From positions 217,050 through 281,049 of the forward strand of contig QEYB01001479.1 of NCBI GenBank assembly GCA_017562135.1: a stretch of DNA of 64,000 nucleotides. The letters run 5' to 3'. How positions within the stretch are numbered: position 1 is the stretch's first letter; each line of letters begins with the position of its first letter. Position numbers and translations under genes: made by a program. Shown here piece by piece: positions 27,701-41,100 of this stretch. The notes under the pieces were generated by a model. It was given only the letters and a program-made list of their open reading frames with translations, did not search any database and was not told the origin of the DNA. This DNA comes from Dipylidium caninum. Taxonomy: Eukaryota > Platyhelminthes > Cestoda > Cyclophyllidea > Dipylidiidae.

Positions 27701-30700
27701 TCCAATGACAATGTTTTCTTCAGACAAATGATAAAGCATGTTTGTAAAAAAGGAGTCAGGAACAATAGTAGTAAGTAAAACTGAATGCCTCGGCAAGAGT
27801 AAAATTAGGGGAAATAAATTGATATTTCTTTAAATGCCGATTAAAGTTGAAATCAGAATCCGAGATGTGTTTATACACAGATTCCAATGTTTCATGAATA
27901 CAAAATAACGTCACAGAAAGTTAGAGAGAGAAAGAAGAGACCCAAACAAAACAATGCATCCGAGTTAATGCGTTCATGGGAAATGACAGATATGACCTTG
28001 TAAGTGATTTGTGGTTGCAGACCCATAACAACATGGTTAAATAAAGTACTGTTACTCTCTTATAACCTGATATAAGGGATTCAGCATAAAATTAAAAATC
28101 TAATCAGGAAGTTTTACGCGCATACATACCTGTGGAGCAATCCAAATTGTAGTAGTACACAGAACCATCCCCAGTGACGGTGAAAAGATATGTGAGACCC
28201 TCAAATTGTGCAATAGTAATGGAGCGTGGGAGAATGGCAATACCCGAATTGGGATCCATTGTTGGTAGAGATTCGTTGCAAACCATTTCCAAGGATGGAA
28301 GTTTGAGAAGCGCTACCCCATGGCCCATCCACATTCCTACGGCCACGTATTGGGGTTCTAAAGCATCCAGAGGATCCCGAAAGGGCGAGACATCAGCCAC
28401 CTCTTCTTCGATGTTTCCCTCCTTACTGGAGGCCTGCACGCTGCCTACGGGTGGTTGGAATAACGTTGAATAGATAGCCGCTTTGACGGCGACCGATCTG
28501 TCGAACGGCGTGAGGTCAACGCATGCCACCTCGTGTGGAAGAGTTGTAGTGCTAAAATACAACAACGTTACTCAAATCTTCCGCCAGTCAAATTAACAAC
28601 GCGAGTTTTCAACCTCCAATTATTCGGTTTACATATTAGTGACATAAAACATGCATAAGGTTGGAAGCTATGAAACGGATGTTTTTGTTAAGCTCCGACT
28701 AGGGGAGATGCATTACGACGTAGGCTAAATAGTTTTATTTATAAATGTTGAGGGTAATTTTCTTACCCATTTCGAAAAAATTTTTGTGTTTGTATCCCAT
28801 ATTTATTTTATTTTGGGCCAAGATCAGATGGGAACGAAACGTGATTTACATCCACTTTTCTTGCACGAGTTCAAATTGAAAAATAGCGCGACCCAAGCTT
28901 CGAGGAACGTTAATGAGGCATTCTAAAGTGGATAGATGCACTAATGAAAAGAGGCTCAATATTCTTTCCAAATATTTCGTTTTGACAAATTAACTATCAT
29001 CGAGGAACTTCGAGGAAGACCAGCGACAAATTTTGATAACGAGGAGGAACTAAGAGCCACGACTGTGAAATCTGATTCATACTACTATCCATAAATTTGG
29101 GACTAAACTAGGAATTTGTCATCCATGCGGTTGTGTTGAAACATCTGCGTACAGTAAAAAAGCTTACTCGTACGTGTCTACTGTACGAACTGACGCAAAT
29201 GAAGATGATCAAATGAGAGGAAGAGCACGAACACACTTTTGTCGCTTCCTTCATAAAACACGGTTGTCGCTGTTTTTAGAAGTGGATTTCGTATGGTAAT
29301 CGAAAATGATCAAGCAAGTCGGTACACAATATACTCCCACGACACAGTGATGAGCCAAAATTTCATCAACCAAGAAGAAATTATGATTATCACATGCTGA
29401 AATGCCCAAGGAGTGATCCATTATTCCTTCTTATAATACAACCAAGGGAAAAGATGACAATGGTAGAGCGATATACTCGTGAAATTGTTGTCATGCATGA
29501 GACGCTTATGAAAAAAACAATCAGCATTGCTCAACTGGCAAGGCGCAATATTGTTGCATGATGATAAAGCACGTCGACCACATAATTTCAGTTACTGTTA
29601 ACAAATTAACTTCTCTACAATATGAAATTTACCCACATCCACCATATTCACCCGATATTCCTCCCAGCGCTCATTACCTTCGAAGTAGTTATGAATTAGT
29701 TTTAAGAGAAAAAAATAAGATAAACAAAAGGTGTTAATAAAAGACTGAATCGTTTATCAGCTCTAAAAACAAAAGATTTCTAAAAAGGCATTTATATGAC
29801 CTGCTCAATCGTTGGCAGAAAGTCATGGATGCCAATGCAACTCATTTTGGTTGAATACAATGGAGAGTCTGAAAACTTTGCTTTTTGATTTCTATTTATA
29901 CAGAGCACCCGGTTTATAGTTTCCAAACCAATAACGCCTCAGACATCATTTAAAGCCTACGACGGAGATACTTTCCTAGTAACTTACCTAACACCTTATC
30001 GTGCGCTGATTTTATTTAAACCATTTTTAAAAATTATATAGCCACTAACCAATAGGTGTAAGGAAAAAGATTTACTCTATGCACATTTTAGTCATTCACG
30101 TAAAATACAACAAAGACGTTTGATTCAGAAAATAACCTCAAAATGCCATGTTAATACATCAATAAAATTGCCTCGCACCGAAGGCACCTTAGCTCTTATC
30201 ACCCTCACAACCAAGTTCGGTAGGTTGTAAGAAAATTAGAGTATTTCATGAACCTGGTCTCGGAAACCGTAAATTGGATGAGATGACAAGGATATTCTAC
30301 GATATAGTAAAGAATGTGTTTCTGATATTTTCTAACTCGATAAACGTAACTTAAACAGCAACTACCAGACTTCCATAGCGTCGATAAAGATAACCCCAAA
30401 AAATCCACGACATTTATCCCTTTCATTATTTCATAGGCCGTCCACTCAATCAGCACTTGGACATGTATCTGAATATACCCAGGCTACAATTAACTCCAGT
30501 CACCCAATTCCATTCTCTAAGGGTATATTATTAGTCTGCTCAGAATAATCTAAGCAGCGACTCGTATACTCCGATGAATAATATTCCTGACATGCGTTTT
30601 TGATAACATCTCAAAAATAGTGAATTTACAAACTATTACCCTTTCCTTGTTATGTGGATCAAAATAAAATGGGCAATATGCCTTCAAATCACAGCCTAAA

Positions 30701-33612
30701 TATTTGCCAAAGAGAACTTTGATTTAGATTTTTCAGTCATACACAAAGAATATTAGCTAGTAAACAGTAATTTTCAGAATGTGCTTGAGTCGTTGGATAA
30801 ATATTTTAGTCGAGTGTCGGCCACCTTTCCAACTCAATACTTAACATGGTTATCCAGTCGGAGCATTCGCCATACTGGGACACGTAATATAACGGAATTC
30901 ATCAATCGTCGAGATGTACTCATTGCAATGTGCATGAAGATTTTAAATCATCTACGGAAGTAGTTATGTTCACGCTGCATCATTGCATTTGCAAGATCGT
31001 CTTATAATGACTCATACCGTGGATAAAAGCAATCTCAACTAGGTCATTAATGGTAAAATAACAAACCCAATTTGTATGAATTCCGGAGATTCAGGTGTTC
31101 CCGTTATGCGCAGGGCAAAGAGATCCGATCCACTGCCCACAACAACGATACTACCACGTGAGGCGAGAGAAGAAACTGATCTGTCAGTGGGTGAGCGCCA
31201 CTTAACTAGACACCCCTTCCCAAGCTGATTCTGAATGCCGATGAGACGCAGACCGTATGTGGTCGCCTGGAGAAGGAGAGATCTAGGACTCTCTCTACAT
31301 CCATCCGGGTATACCAAGTCACAGTGAAGAGTCTGTTCTTCAAGACTAAAGCCCTCCAAATTTAAGGAGTCTAAGTCATCCTTTATCAAACGCAAAAGTC
31401 TACAAGAAAAGAAATTATCAGATAAGGATAGGAAGCAAGGCAGAGTGGTTTTAGTTGATGCTGAATATGTCAAAAATGTCAATCCAGTTAATTCTCATAA
31501 AACAACTCATCGAAAACGTTCTTTTATGAGATAGGAATAAAGACATTTTAAATATTGGAAATGTTAAATGAATCATGATGAATGTGTTTCGACTGAACTT
31601 TGCTTCTTGAATATTTTTAATGCTCTAAGAAATGATCTAATTAAAATAAAAAGAAAATGCAAATTCCCACATATTTAATAGTCATGAGGTTCATTCAAAA
31701 AGCACTTACTGAGTCCGACCGATAAGTGACACGATGATGGAATCATCGTAACTATCCGATTCCAATGGGAAACACCAGACACCTAAAATATCTTGCACAT
31801 AGTAATCCTAATCATTTTTTGCTCAAATAAAAGCGAGGTGTAAATACCGAACCTCTAATATTTTCCTGGTCTACCGTAGCGTGCTCTTGAATCCCAATTC
31901 CATTTCTAATGACACGTAGACTCCCCTCTTTATAACAGCCGGAACAGGTAATGAGTTGACTCTGTCCATCGTTTTCTAGAAAGACCATATCGACAATGGG
32001 TCCGATGTTAGTGAATTCTTCAAGGATTGTAAGATAACTGTTTTTTTCGGGATCGAGCTCCGGATTGAGACGAACCAGTTGCGAATCGCCCAGGTAAGAA
32101 CCGATATAAATTACACCGTTGTCCAAATACACAATAGATTCGGGAATAGCCGTCTCGCCTATTAGGTAACCAAAAGAACATTATTTGCAAACATGGACCA
32201 AACATCCGGGGTCGTAGCTAGTCGCATCCGACAGGCAAGAATGTAAAATTGGTCAACAGACCAACATATTTTAGTATTAGGGGCTATTAATTTACCGAGA
32301 AGTTCGATGCGTATGGAACCGATACGTGGAGTAACGTGGCTCATGTCCCGTGATGTCGATGGTATTGGTCGAACTGTCTTATCATCTTGCGGCACGAGAT
32401 GGACCATGTAAAGATGACCTGCCATGTCTCCCAGAAGATAACGCCTTGAATCCACCTTGGCATAACAAACTATCCGACTATTCTACAAAAATAATGATAT
32501 TTAAGTCACTTTCCACTCGATTCATATTAAACTGGAAACTGTATAAATAGAAAATGCCTTTTTAATAAGGAATTATAACAAAAATGATCAATTCGTACCT
32601 GTGCTTGGGGAATATATTGAGAGATATGGAAGGTTTCACGAGTATGATAACAGATAATGCTGTCGCCAACTAAGATAAAACCACCATAGGGAGCGGGAAC
32701 AGGAATTAATATTTTGGAGCTAGTTTCAATTGAGTCCATATTCGCAGGTACAGAGCGCAATATTGGATCTTTCCCGTATAGATCATACATTTTTATTGAG
32801 GCTACCATATCATCTTCATAGATTAGAGCAAAAGTAGGTGTTGGGTAACCGTATAGGAAGACCATATCCACGATTTGTGTCTCTTCGATCCTATTTAAAT
32901 AGATAAAAAGTATGGTATGACTCACCTGATACTTATGGGGATTGCTTGTTGGTCAACTTTGTTCAAGGATCCACGACGTTCCGTAAGATTTGAGATGGGA
33001 ATAAGTTTTAACATCCCATAATACATTCTGATAACAATATATGTAGCCGCCGGGTCGACTAACGCGTCGAAGCCTTGATCTAACATGCGCGCAGCACTGT
33101 CCTATATCGAGATAAGATTAGTTCACATAGATGTGATGACATACGGCAACGCTCGCTGACAAAACCGTATCGAAATCGATCGAGTCATTTTTACGGAAGC
33201 AGTCTATAATCGCTATGTCTGCCTTCTGTGTAAGTATAAATAAAGAATCGCGCTTGTGAGATTTTCCACGGAAGAATAAAGCGGTAAGAACACTGGCATT
33301 CAGCGGCACATCTCGCACCAATTTTAACCCTTCGCATGTGACATCATAAAACTCCAAAAAGGAATTCCTTATTATTAAGAGATTCAAGTCGTTTGGACCG
33401 GTAAAATTGCCTAAAACCAATAAAAAAATTAGCAATTTCACACCCGGCTATATAGTCTCGACTTTTTGACTTATATGGCAGCACATGTACAGGAAGAGTA
33501 AAGCACCAAATTAGCCACGTTACAAAACGTGCCCTGTTTGTTACGTTGTACCTGTAAGGGCTTTGGTAACAGCGGTCGAACGGTGCGATGTCACATGATA
33601 AAACTGAGACAT
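24740..33612 (-). CDS. DDB1: DNA damage-binding protein 1 (DDB1), complete, 16 exons, about 1334 aa
   Basis: DDB1 is the adaptor that ties DCAF substrate receptors to the CUL4-RBX1 ubiquitin ligase; it acts in nucleotide-excision repair, replication and protein turnover. Exons in transcript order: 33612-33552, 33410-33145, 33101-32926, 32890-32599, 32482-32296, 32158-31853, 31782-31710, 31399-31067, 28551-28130, 27717-27501, 27328-27075, 27012-26660, 26540-26373, 25854-25398, 25338-25019, 24859-24740. All phases agree. Landmarks in order matching the animal protein: [20 protein letters not shown] at the start, [140 protein letters not shown] and a helical C-terminus ending EELASLH. These cover the three beta-propellers and the C-terminal helical domain. 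It is about 190 residues longer than human DDB1, mainly from inserts in exons 9 and 14. Exon 10's acceptor is the least certain junction. Confidence 0.95.
28870..29855 (+). mobile_element. Decayed mariner-family transposon in DDB1 intron 8
   Basis: The 2.5 kb DDB1 intron (28552-31066) holds a degenerate Tc1/mariner transposase in the opposite orientation to DDB1. Recognisable pieces, in order and spread over several frames with stops: [17 protein letters not shown] (the linker after the helix-turn-helix region, near 29000-29060), GVIHYSFL (near 29410-29435, cf. the G-V-I-hydrophobic stretch of mariner catalytic cores), LLHDDKA with [16 protein letters not shown] (near 29550-29690, the catalytic-Asp and YSPDLAPSD signature region), and [14 protein letters not shown] (about 29806-29850, the mariner C-terminal signature). 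Internal deletions and frameshifts make it non-functional. Terminal inverted repeats and a TA target duplication were not identified, so the ends are approximate. Confidence 0.8.
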
Positions 33613-35113
33613 CTCAACACAAGCGATGGCACAAATATGAAGGTTGAATGCAAGAAGGCCGTTTCACTGATTGGTCACACAGAGTGAGCAAAAGTACAAA
33701 CAGTCCATAATAAATTTCATTGTTATTCACTACAATAATTGCTACAATGAAACCACTTCAGAGGTACCAATCCGGATAGTAAAACTTGATATTTAAGATC
33801 CAAATAAAGGATAGTGCGACGGTCCAGTATCCGATTAAAGAAGAAATAAGCAATGGGCCTAACATAAGGGATCTTGGTCGTGTTTGATAATTTTTGGACG
33901 TTCAAAAAGCTGTTTATAGGTTAAGCCTCATGATTTTCTGAGTGAGATGTTTTAGGGGGTGTAGGTACAAAGTGAAGAGTGCAGCCTACAAAAACAAATT
34001 TCAACGTTTTAATTACACACTTATCAGTCCGCTTGTTGCCCATTTATACGCTCAAGAATGGTAACGTCGGACCACCAACTGACAAATTCAAATCAATGAC
34101 TTTGAGCAATCTTAAGAGTCTTGTTAGCCCTGAAGAACAAAAATGATCATGAAGAAGAAGAAAGGCGACCCATTACGGCGGCTGGATTTCAGCCGCCTGC
34201 AGTGATGTTCGATCCTAAGCTCTACTGTAGTATTTTCTCGTTTGCAGAGCTACATTTAAACAACTGAGCTGGCGCAAAATGATTATTTTAAACCGACGAT
34301 GACAACAGTATTAGCAATATAAATAACATCGTATGTGGATTGGTCCATTTCGTCGAACAGTTGGTCTGGAGTCTAAGTCCGCTATCTTTGGCGCAGTTTC
34401 TACATATGCGGTGCGTCTGCGACGTGGCTTGCTAGGTGGTTCCCCTCTGTATCACGTTCCTTAGTAGCCTCATACGCTTTAAAAAATTTACTGTAGCGAC
34501 TACGGCTATTTTCTTACATTGTTGTCTCACGGCGGATTAGGTCGCTGTGCTCAAAACGTAATATCTCATGCTGTTTCCGTAATTAGAGTTTTATAATCTG
34601 ATATCCTGCTAATTTATTTGTCAAGGTTTTGCCAGTTTTTTCTGTTGCCTTTTTTGGCATTCAGCCACCTTTATTGGCGCTCAACCCATCTTTTACATCA
34701 TCTTAGAGGTTAATGACTTTCTCTAGGAATAGTAGTATCCTGAAGAATTTGATTCTTATTGATTTCTTGAAAGCTAACTTCGGTTTCATGTGTGTGTTCT
34801 GTCTTTTCTTACGTGCGACGCTATTCTTATTTTTCGCTGCCAACTGGTTTCACCATTATGGGAACCGAGGTCTATTCTTTATGTAATCTTCGTTCTAAGA
34901 ACAAATTGTCTTATTATTTGCAGTATTCAAATCCTGACAATGAGTGATGGAATACACGGATTATAGTTCGTCCATTTTTTGAACAGACATTTGTTACCAC
35001 TATTTACAGTCCTGCAATTCGAACCTTTCAAAACCAAGCTTCTCCACTGTGTAAAAGCAAGCGTTTTTTATCTACCTCATCCGGAAGAAGTTCTGAACTT
35101 GTTACTCTCAAAG
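33613..35113. promoter_or_regulatory. Divergent intergenic region between DDB1 and the nuclear receptor gene
   Basis: This 1.5 kb separates the DDB1 start codon (minus) from the first recognised receptor exon (plus). It should contain the DDB1 promoter and possibly receptor intron or promoter sequence. It is AT-rich with no recognised exon; in particular no C4 zinc-finger coding sequence was found on the plus strand. A perfect 8-bp hairpin lies at 34177-34197, beside a short open stretch (near 34155-34230) that could be coding but has no clear splice context. Confidence 0.45.
34177..34197. repeat. Perfect 8-bp inverted repeat, 5-nt loop
   Basis: GGCGGCTG, spacer GATTT, CAGCCGCC. It is GC-rich in AT-rich surroundings. 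Function is unknown. Confidence 0.85.
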
Positions 35114-38100
35114 TGTCTTTCAACTGGTATGCGAATAGAAGGTATATTTTAGTTTTTTATCTTCATTTAATTTATGAGATTATTTGCGCGTTTCATAAAC
35201 TCGCCACTGATAGGTTCTTCAAGGTAATACTTGTCTTTCCTACTTAGTGATTTTTCTACTTGATTCATTTGAGATGTTGTTCTTCCTTTTCCACTATGTT
35301 TTCATCGAACGATCATCGGTAGACGCTTGGCAAATCAGTAACCTAAATTTATGCTGTTTTGGTCTATGAAATCTTTTTTTGCTGCTCTAAGGTTCATCTA
35401 AAAGGAAAATTCATATGTAAAAAAATACCAGCACCACACCACTCATATAATTAAAGGAGGCACCAAACCAAACGAAGTAGATATGTACTGCTTGATCTTC
35501 TTTGCTATTTCTTTTTGAGTGTTTTTAACTGGCATAAGTTATTCGGGTTCGACGTCTACTTACGTGTTTGAGTCATCTAGACGTTTTTTAATTCGACCTC
35601 TACTTGCAAATAACCATTCGGAATGGTTTCTAGTTCTTTTCATTAAGCATGGTATTTGTGGATGGAGTAACCCTCTATGGGGACATACGCAAATCGAGTT
35701 CAAATATTCTTTAATAATTTTCGGCTGCCTTCTTTTTCCTAGCTGTTCGCGAAGATCGAATGCGCGGCGCTAGATTGCGACGAGGCAAATCTACTTTATC
35801 CCCTCCATCCTCGCCTGATCACGAAAGTATTAGCGAAGTCGGTGTTGACAGAGGGACAGAAAGGGTGGAATTGACTGACAGATATCCTAGCGAACTTCCA
35901 TCTCCCCTTAACACCACTGCTACTACCACCCCTTGCTCTAACCGAGAAACGCCTTCTCAAAAAATCTTCTGGAACCCTTCCACATCGTCAACTCTCCGCG
36001 CCCCTGAGTGAGTCCCCCATTCTCCACACTTTTGGAATTTTGGGGGCTTCTTTCACATGCTCCCTTGATGTCCGGCAGTGTGTGTATGGCTATTTTGGGC
36101 GCGAGTTAGTTTCTTGTTCCAATCAAATTTCACTCACACATTATGTGGGTACACCAACCGCTTTTTCATTCGGGGATTGGTGTGTGCGACGCTCATCCAA
36201 TTGGCAGTTACCGCCTCTCGCTCGCTCTAAGATGGTGTAATAGTGGAAGTGGGTGTGGGTGGATGCGTGAGTGACAGATTTGATATGCCTCCATTGTTGG
36301 CACTCGCCCTGCCGCCAAAAGATGCGGCTTGATTGTCTCTTGCCTCTTGTAAAAATGCCATTTCTTCTTGATCTTGGACGGTATGTCATCTCAGCTCTTT
36401 ATTCTCAATCTTTTCAATATTTCTTACCAAATGGGTTTTTCTTGCCGGTTTATAATTGCGTAAATTCCTGCTGGATCTTGTCTTCTGTTATGGATGCCCT
36501 TTTTATTTCTATCTTCAGTTCGATCAACCCCCAGTCCGGACCAAAAGCGGAGAATTGGAATACACCAAAATCTTCCTGCCCTTCCAATACCATTTCTGCT
36601 GCAGCTGGACCACCGAATGGACCTCTGCGATCGTACATGTCAGCATCGGCAACGCCTACCTCCAGTCACCATGCTCCTTATACTCCTTGTTCCTCCACTT
36701 CTTCCGCCTCCATCCCCGGCCTGTACGAAAGTTCTGTCTCAAAAAAAGAGCTTGTTCCGCCGTCTAACAACGGGGCATATCTCGCTCCGACAGCCAGTGA
36801 ACCTCGTGGTGATATCGCACTTCTGGGCCACTCCGGGTCTGGTAGTGCAGGTCACACGCCAATCCCTCAAACGGAGGAGCTTCAAGTATGTGATCGTCTA
36901 GATCTGTAATCGACTAGCTTCCGCCTACTAGGATGGCCAGTTCATTATATTAATTGTAAATTTCCAGTATTACCCAAGGAATACCTCATCCTCAAGCACA
37001 AATCAGCAGACAGGAACTGTGTGGTCCGCCCGTACGCCCCCGACCTCCCGCCCCACCGAATATTATCGACCCGCACCTCCACAGCCCCAGCCACCCAAAG
37101 GTAGTAGTCGGTTCGACCAAATCGACTCTGGGGGCTTCTACGCAGTGGATAACTCCATGATAGTGGAGCCAGAGAACTTAGAGGAGACATTGGATGAGAT
37201 TGCTGAACTTGAGGGTGAACTCTCCTCGGATGATGAGGCCTCTATGGTAGAAGCGGGTAGTGGACTAGGATTCAGCAATGGTACAAAAACTGCAGTCTCC
37301 GTCGCCGCTGCCACTGTACCGTTTGAGGGCATTAACTTTGCCCAACTTTTCTCTGCTTCAAATGCTCACTCGGAGAAGCTGATTGCCTTGGCCAAACAAT
37401 TTTACCCTGTGAATTTACTGCAAAAATTCTACTACTTACGCATCTGTTTAACGAAACTTGTTTTATTTATTTATTAATCATAGTATGATGTCACGTAAAA
37501 GTTTTCTTGAACAAGTAATACGATTGAACTAGTACACACTTGAACGAAACGGCTGCAATATTTCAGCTTAGATTCTCTGTAGAATAGTAACGATGTATAT
37601 CTCTAACTTTTTTTCAGTCTCTAAACTTTACCTATCGCTGAGTTAAGGCTGTTTCAAGTAATGCATTAAAATTATCATTCTATTTGTATCCTCTTCAACA
37701 GAAACTGAATGAGTACCTGATTCGAGCAAGCACACAAACAGAGATGGGGCTTAACCCTGCCGATGGTGGTTTCCTGTCTCCGGATAATGGGAGTGGATCA
37801 GACGGTCTCGGCTTGGCCTCAGCAACAACCGACAGTCCCTTAGATGGCATTCTTTGCAAGCTCTCTAGTATGCTTGAGGACTGTCTATTTCACATGGTTG
37901 ATTGGGTCAATCGTACAGAGATTTTCCGTGTGATTCGGGTGAGTTAAGGTTTACTCGTATTTGGTTTACTGCCTTTTTGAACTTTCTAACCACATCATGA
38001 TTATCTAAGCGCTTTTACTTTGATGACCATTACTGATAAGCATGTGTGCGTGTATGTGCAAAACGGGAAGATGCAAATGGGGGACGTAAATCGAACAAGA

Positions 38101-41100
38101 AGTATTTCATGTACTGGCTACACTTGGGTGCACTTTCTAGCAGCAAAAATACGTCCCTGTTGTGCACGCACCAACTCCACTACTCCTCTCCATTCCTGCA
38201 TCCCGCTCGCCTATGCACCCATAACCATAAAACCGAATACCTTAATGTGCCCACGCTCTCCTTATGAGTTATCGCGGGTGTGTGCTTCTCCTTGCGTGTG
38301 CGTTCCGGTCTACTTTGTCTTCTCTTCAACCAGAATTTCATTTGTGTCCATCCTTTTCAGCGTCTTACAATTGCCTACCTATTGCGAGTTTCTTTAGATT
38401 AAATGGACAAGCTGTAGTTGCTTCAAGGCTTTTGCAGTATGCTTTCGTGGCGGACCTAGTGATTAGCATGCGCTTTCAATAATAGCCTCATTTAATAAAC
38501 CAAGTTTTGATTAACAAAACCGGCACTTTTTCGTAGGGAAATTGCCCTGCACAAAGAAAAACATTTCACAGCTTTATAGCGTGCTTTGCCATCAGGATGC
38601 TAAAATCTTTATGTTACCCTCCAGAAGTTTTTTTTCCATACTTATTCTTAAGAAAGGTGACATTCTACCATGGTCTTTTCTCTTAACCCTTTTTGTTTTT
38701 TTGGGGAGTTTTTTTTCGAAGATGTCTTTGGCTCATTAACTTTGAAACAGCTAAATTAAATATTCAACTTGAATGAGAAAAGAATTTAAATGTTTTAATA
38801 CGTCTAGGACCTTTTTCGCTTTTATTGAAATTAGTTAAGTCAGTGAGAATCAAATTTAGATGGTATTAATAAGTATCACCGGAAAAAGTGAAATGGACGG
38901 TTGACATCTGGGGGAGAGGTGTCTGCAGATTCATCTACTGTGTATGGCATTTCCAAATCCTCTAAAAGTCGAGCGCGCATTTGAGGGAGCTAGGTACTTT
39001 TATCATTTTTCTCCGTTTTTTTATTTTCTTTGCTCCTACCTTATGGCCTGTTTTAGTCATAAACAAATTTATGTGTATGTGCACGCTTTCTTTTCGAGCT
39101 GACGGCAAAAGATTCAACTCCAGGAATAGGCGTCGCTACTATTGGTGCCGATTTGTGACTGCACACCACTAGTAGTAATAAATGTTTGGACATGCGCATG
39201 TTTTCGATCACCACCGGTTTCTTTTTTGTCCTACCATTGCATGAGCTTCGTTGTATTCCCCAGCCCTCACTAAATCTTCCCTTCCCTTGGGTGCTACAAC
39301 TTTTCCATCGCAACTACCTCTATAACACGAGTGAATAGAATTAATGAGTGATGCGGTATTGAGTGCTAACTTGGGTTTTCCCGTTTTTTTTTCAGCCTTT
39401 TGAGCATCCTATGTTACTCGCTGATCCTGAATAGGCGTTTGGTCGGAGATGGCAGACTAGCTTGAACTTGAATTTGCTCCATAGTTTTCCATCCCTCTCC
39501 TCTTCATTTTTCCTAAAGTCCCACTATTGAGGTATGGATTGTGAATTGCATTAGTGGGCGCCTCGTTGACTTGATTTTGGTATTTACATAAGGTGGGGTT
39601 GCGCGTCTTGATGCGGTCAATCTAACTTCACGAAGGGGTGAATAACAGTTAACTAATGGCTACACTGACCTTGAGTCTCCACATTTCGATATATAATTTT
39701 TACCACGTTATATTTTCAAAACTCGATGTCAAACTGTTTGACACCTATCGTTGGTGGCTGTAAACTGCGGGTCAGACTTATTGACGTAATCCACTTGCAC
39801 CGAATTGATGAATATCAAGTAACCGAATCGAAATTGGTTTGCACTTCAATGGGTCATCTGATTCGAATACGAAACACAAATTTAAATACAACCTAGGTTT
39901 ACCCTTTTCAGTGACTATGCGTGGCATTTCACTGCACTTTGTATATTATCTGCCATCTCCGACTCTACAATGTCAGATGTGTTGGATTGGTGTATTTCTC
40001 TATTGATATCATTCTGACGTTGTTAAACATCACATGGGCGTACACGAATAAATATGCACACAGATAAGCTAGTTCGACTGATGACGCGTTACCTTAGTCA
40101 ATTTTACGGTAAATGTATCATTCTTCAAATGATTTGGGAATAAGTCGCATTAATTGTTTAATTACTGTTTGTTCCTATCGTGTTTGCTCTTGCGTAAGAA
40201 CAACGTAAGAATAGTGTTCTTTTTTTTGGTTTCTGTGTTGAAAATGTGTTGAAAGCAGCCTTTCATGTATTAGCAGGTGAACGGAATAGGTGTTTTAGCG
40301 TTGATGGATTTATATTGCTCACATCACGTGAGACCGCTGAGGCCATAGGCGACATTTTGTTGTATCTGGTTGTCGGTACATTTGTTATTTCAAGTTTCGG
40401 ACCCCGTGACGATGAGAGTGGTGCACACCATGTCTACTTTTTTACCCGATTTAATTTCATCCCTTTTTAGGTGGAGGACAAAATGCAGCTTTTGTACAGT
40501 AGCTGGAGTGAGGTCATTGTTATAGAGTTCTTACAGTGTGTAATTCTTAATCTCCGAATGGAAGACAGGGTAAGTGTCCTACACCACCTCGCCCATAATT
40601 TGGGCTCATCCTAATCTCTACTGTATCGGTAACTTTTCCTGTATTTACCAGTCCGACATTATGAAATCTGGCGCCAGTAGCCCACAGGAACCTTCGAATC
40701 GGGATCTCTACCACCTGGTGAAGGAACTGATCGAGTATCTTCTTCCTCCCGATGATGAAACTCAGCGGATACGCGACTTGATCGCGCGTTTCAGTGCTCT
40801 CAGCCTCTCAAGCCACGAGTTCACCTGTCTCAAGTTTTTGGTCATTTTCAATCCTTACAAACATGGTTAGTTTCACCACTTTGCCTAATAGTGTTCTTAC
40901 TTTTTTCATTGTTTTTCCTAAGCCTGCCCTAGTCTTACTTTCTATCATGTCACTTTTTGAAATGATTTAATCCCAAAAAAGCAATACTCAATGCATGTTG
41001 TATGTTCCTCTTTGAAGGAGACCACAATGCTACATGAATTTAGTTTTGGTTAATGTTTTTTAACATTTTTGTTAGACGATCCATTCCATTTGTAGGGATG

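Noticed and set aside
30781..30963. 60-codon plus-strand ORF in DDB1 intron 8
   Set aside because: No match to receptor or transposase motifs and no splice signals; most likely chance.
34791..34900. GGTTTCACCATTATGGG resembling the V-S-G-Y-H-Y-G segment of a nuclear receptor zinc finger
   Set aside because: No Cys codons at the required spacing in any frame and stops follow immediately.
40070..40130. CTGATGA core resembling a hammerhead ribozyme
   Set aside because: The required GAA element and stems are absent; schistosome-type hammerhead SINEs were therefore not called.
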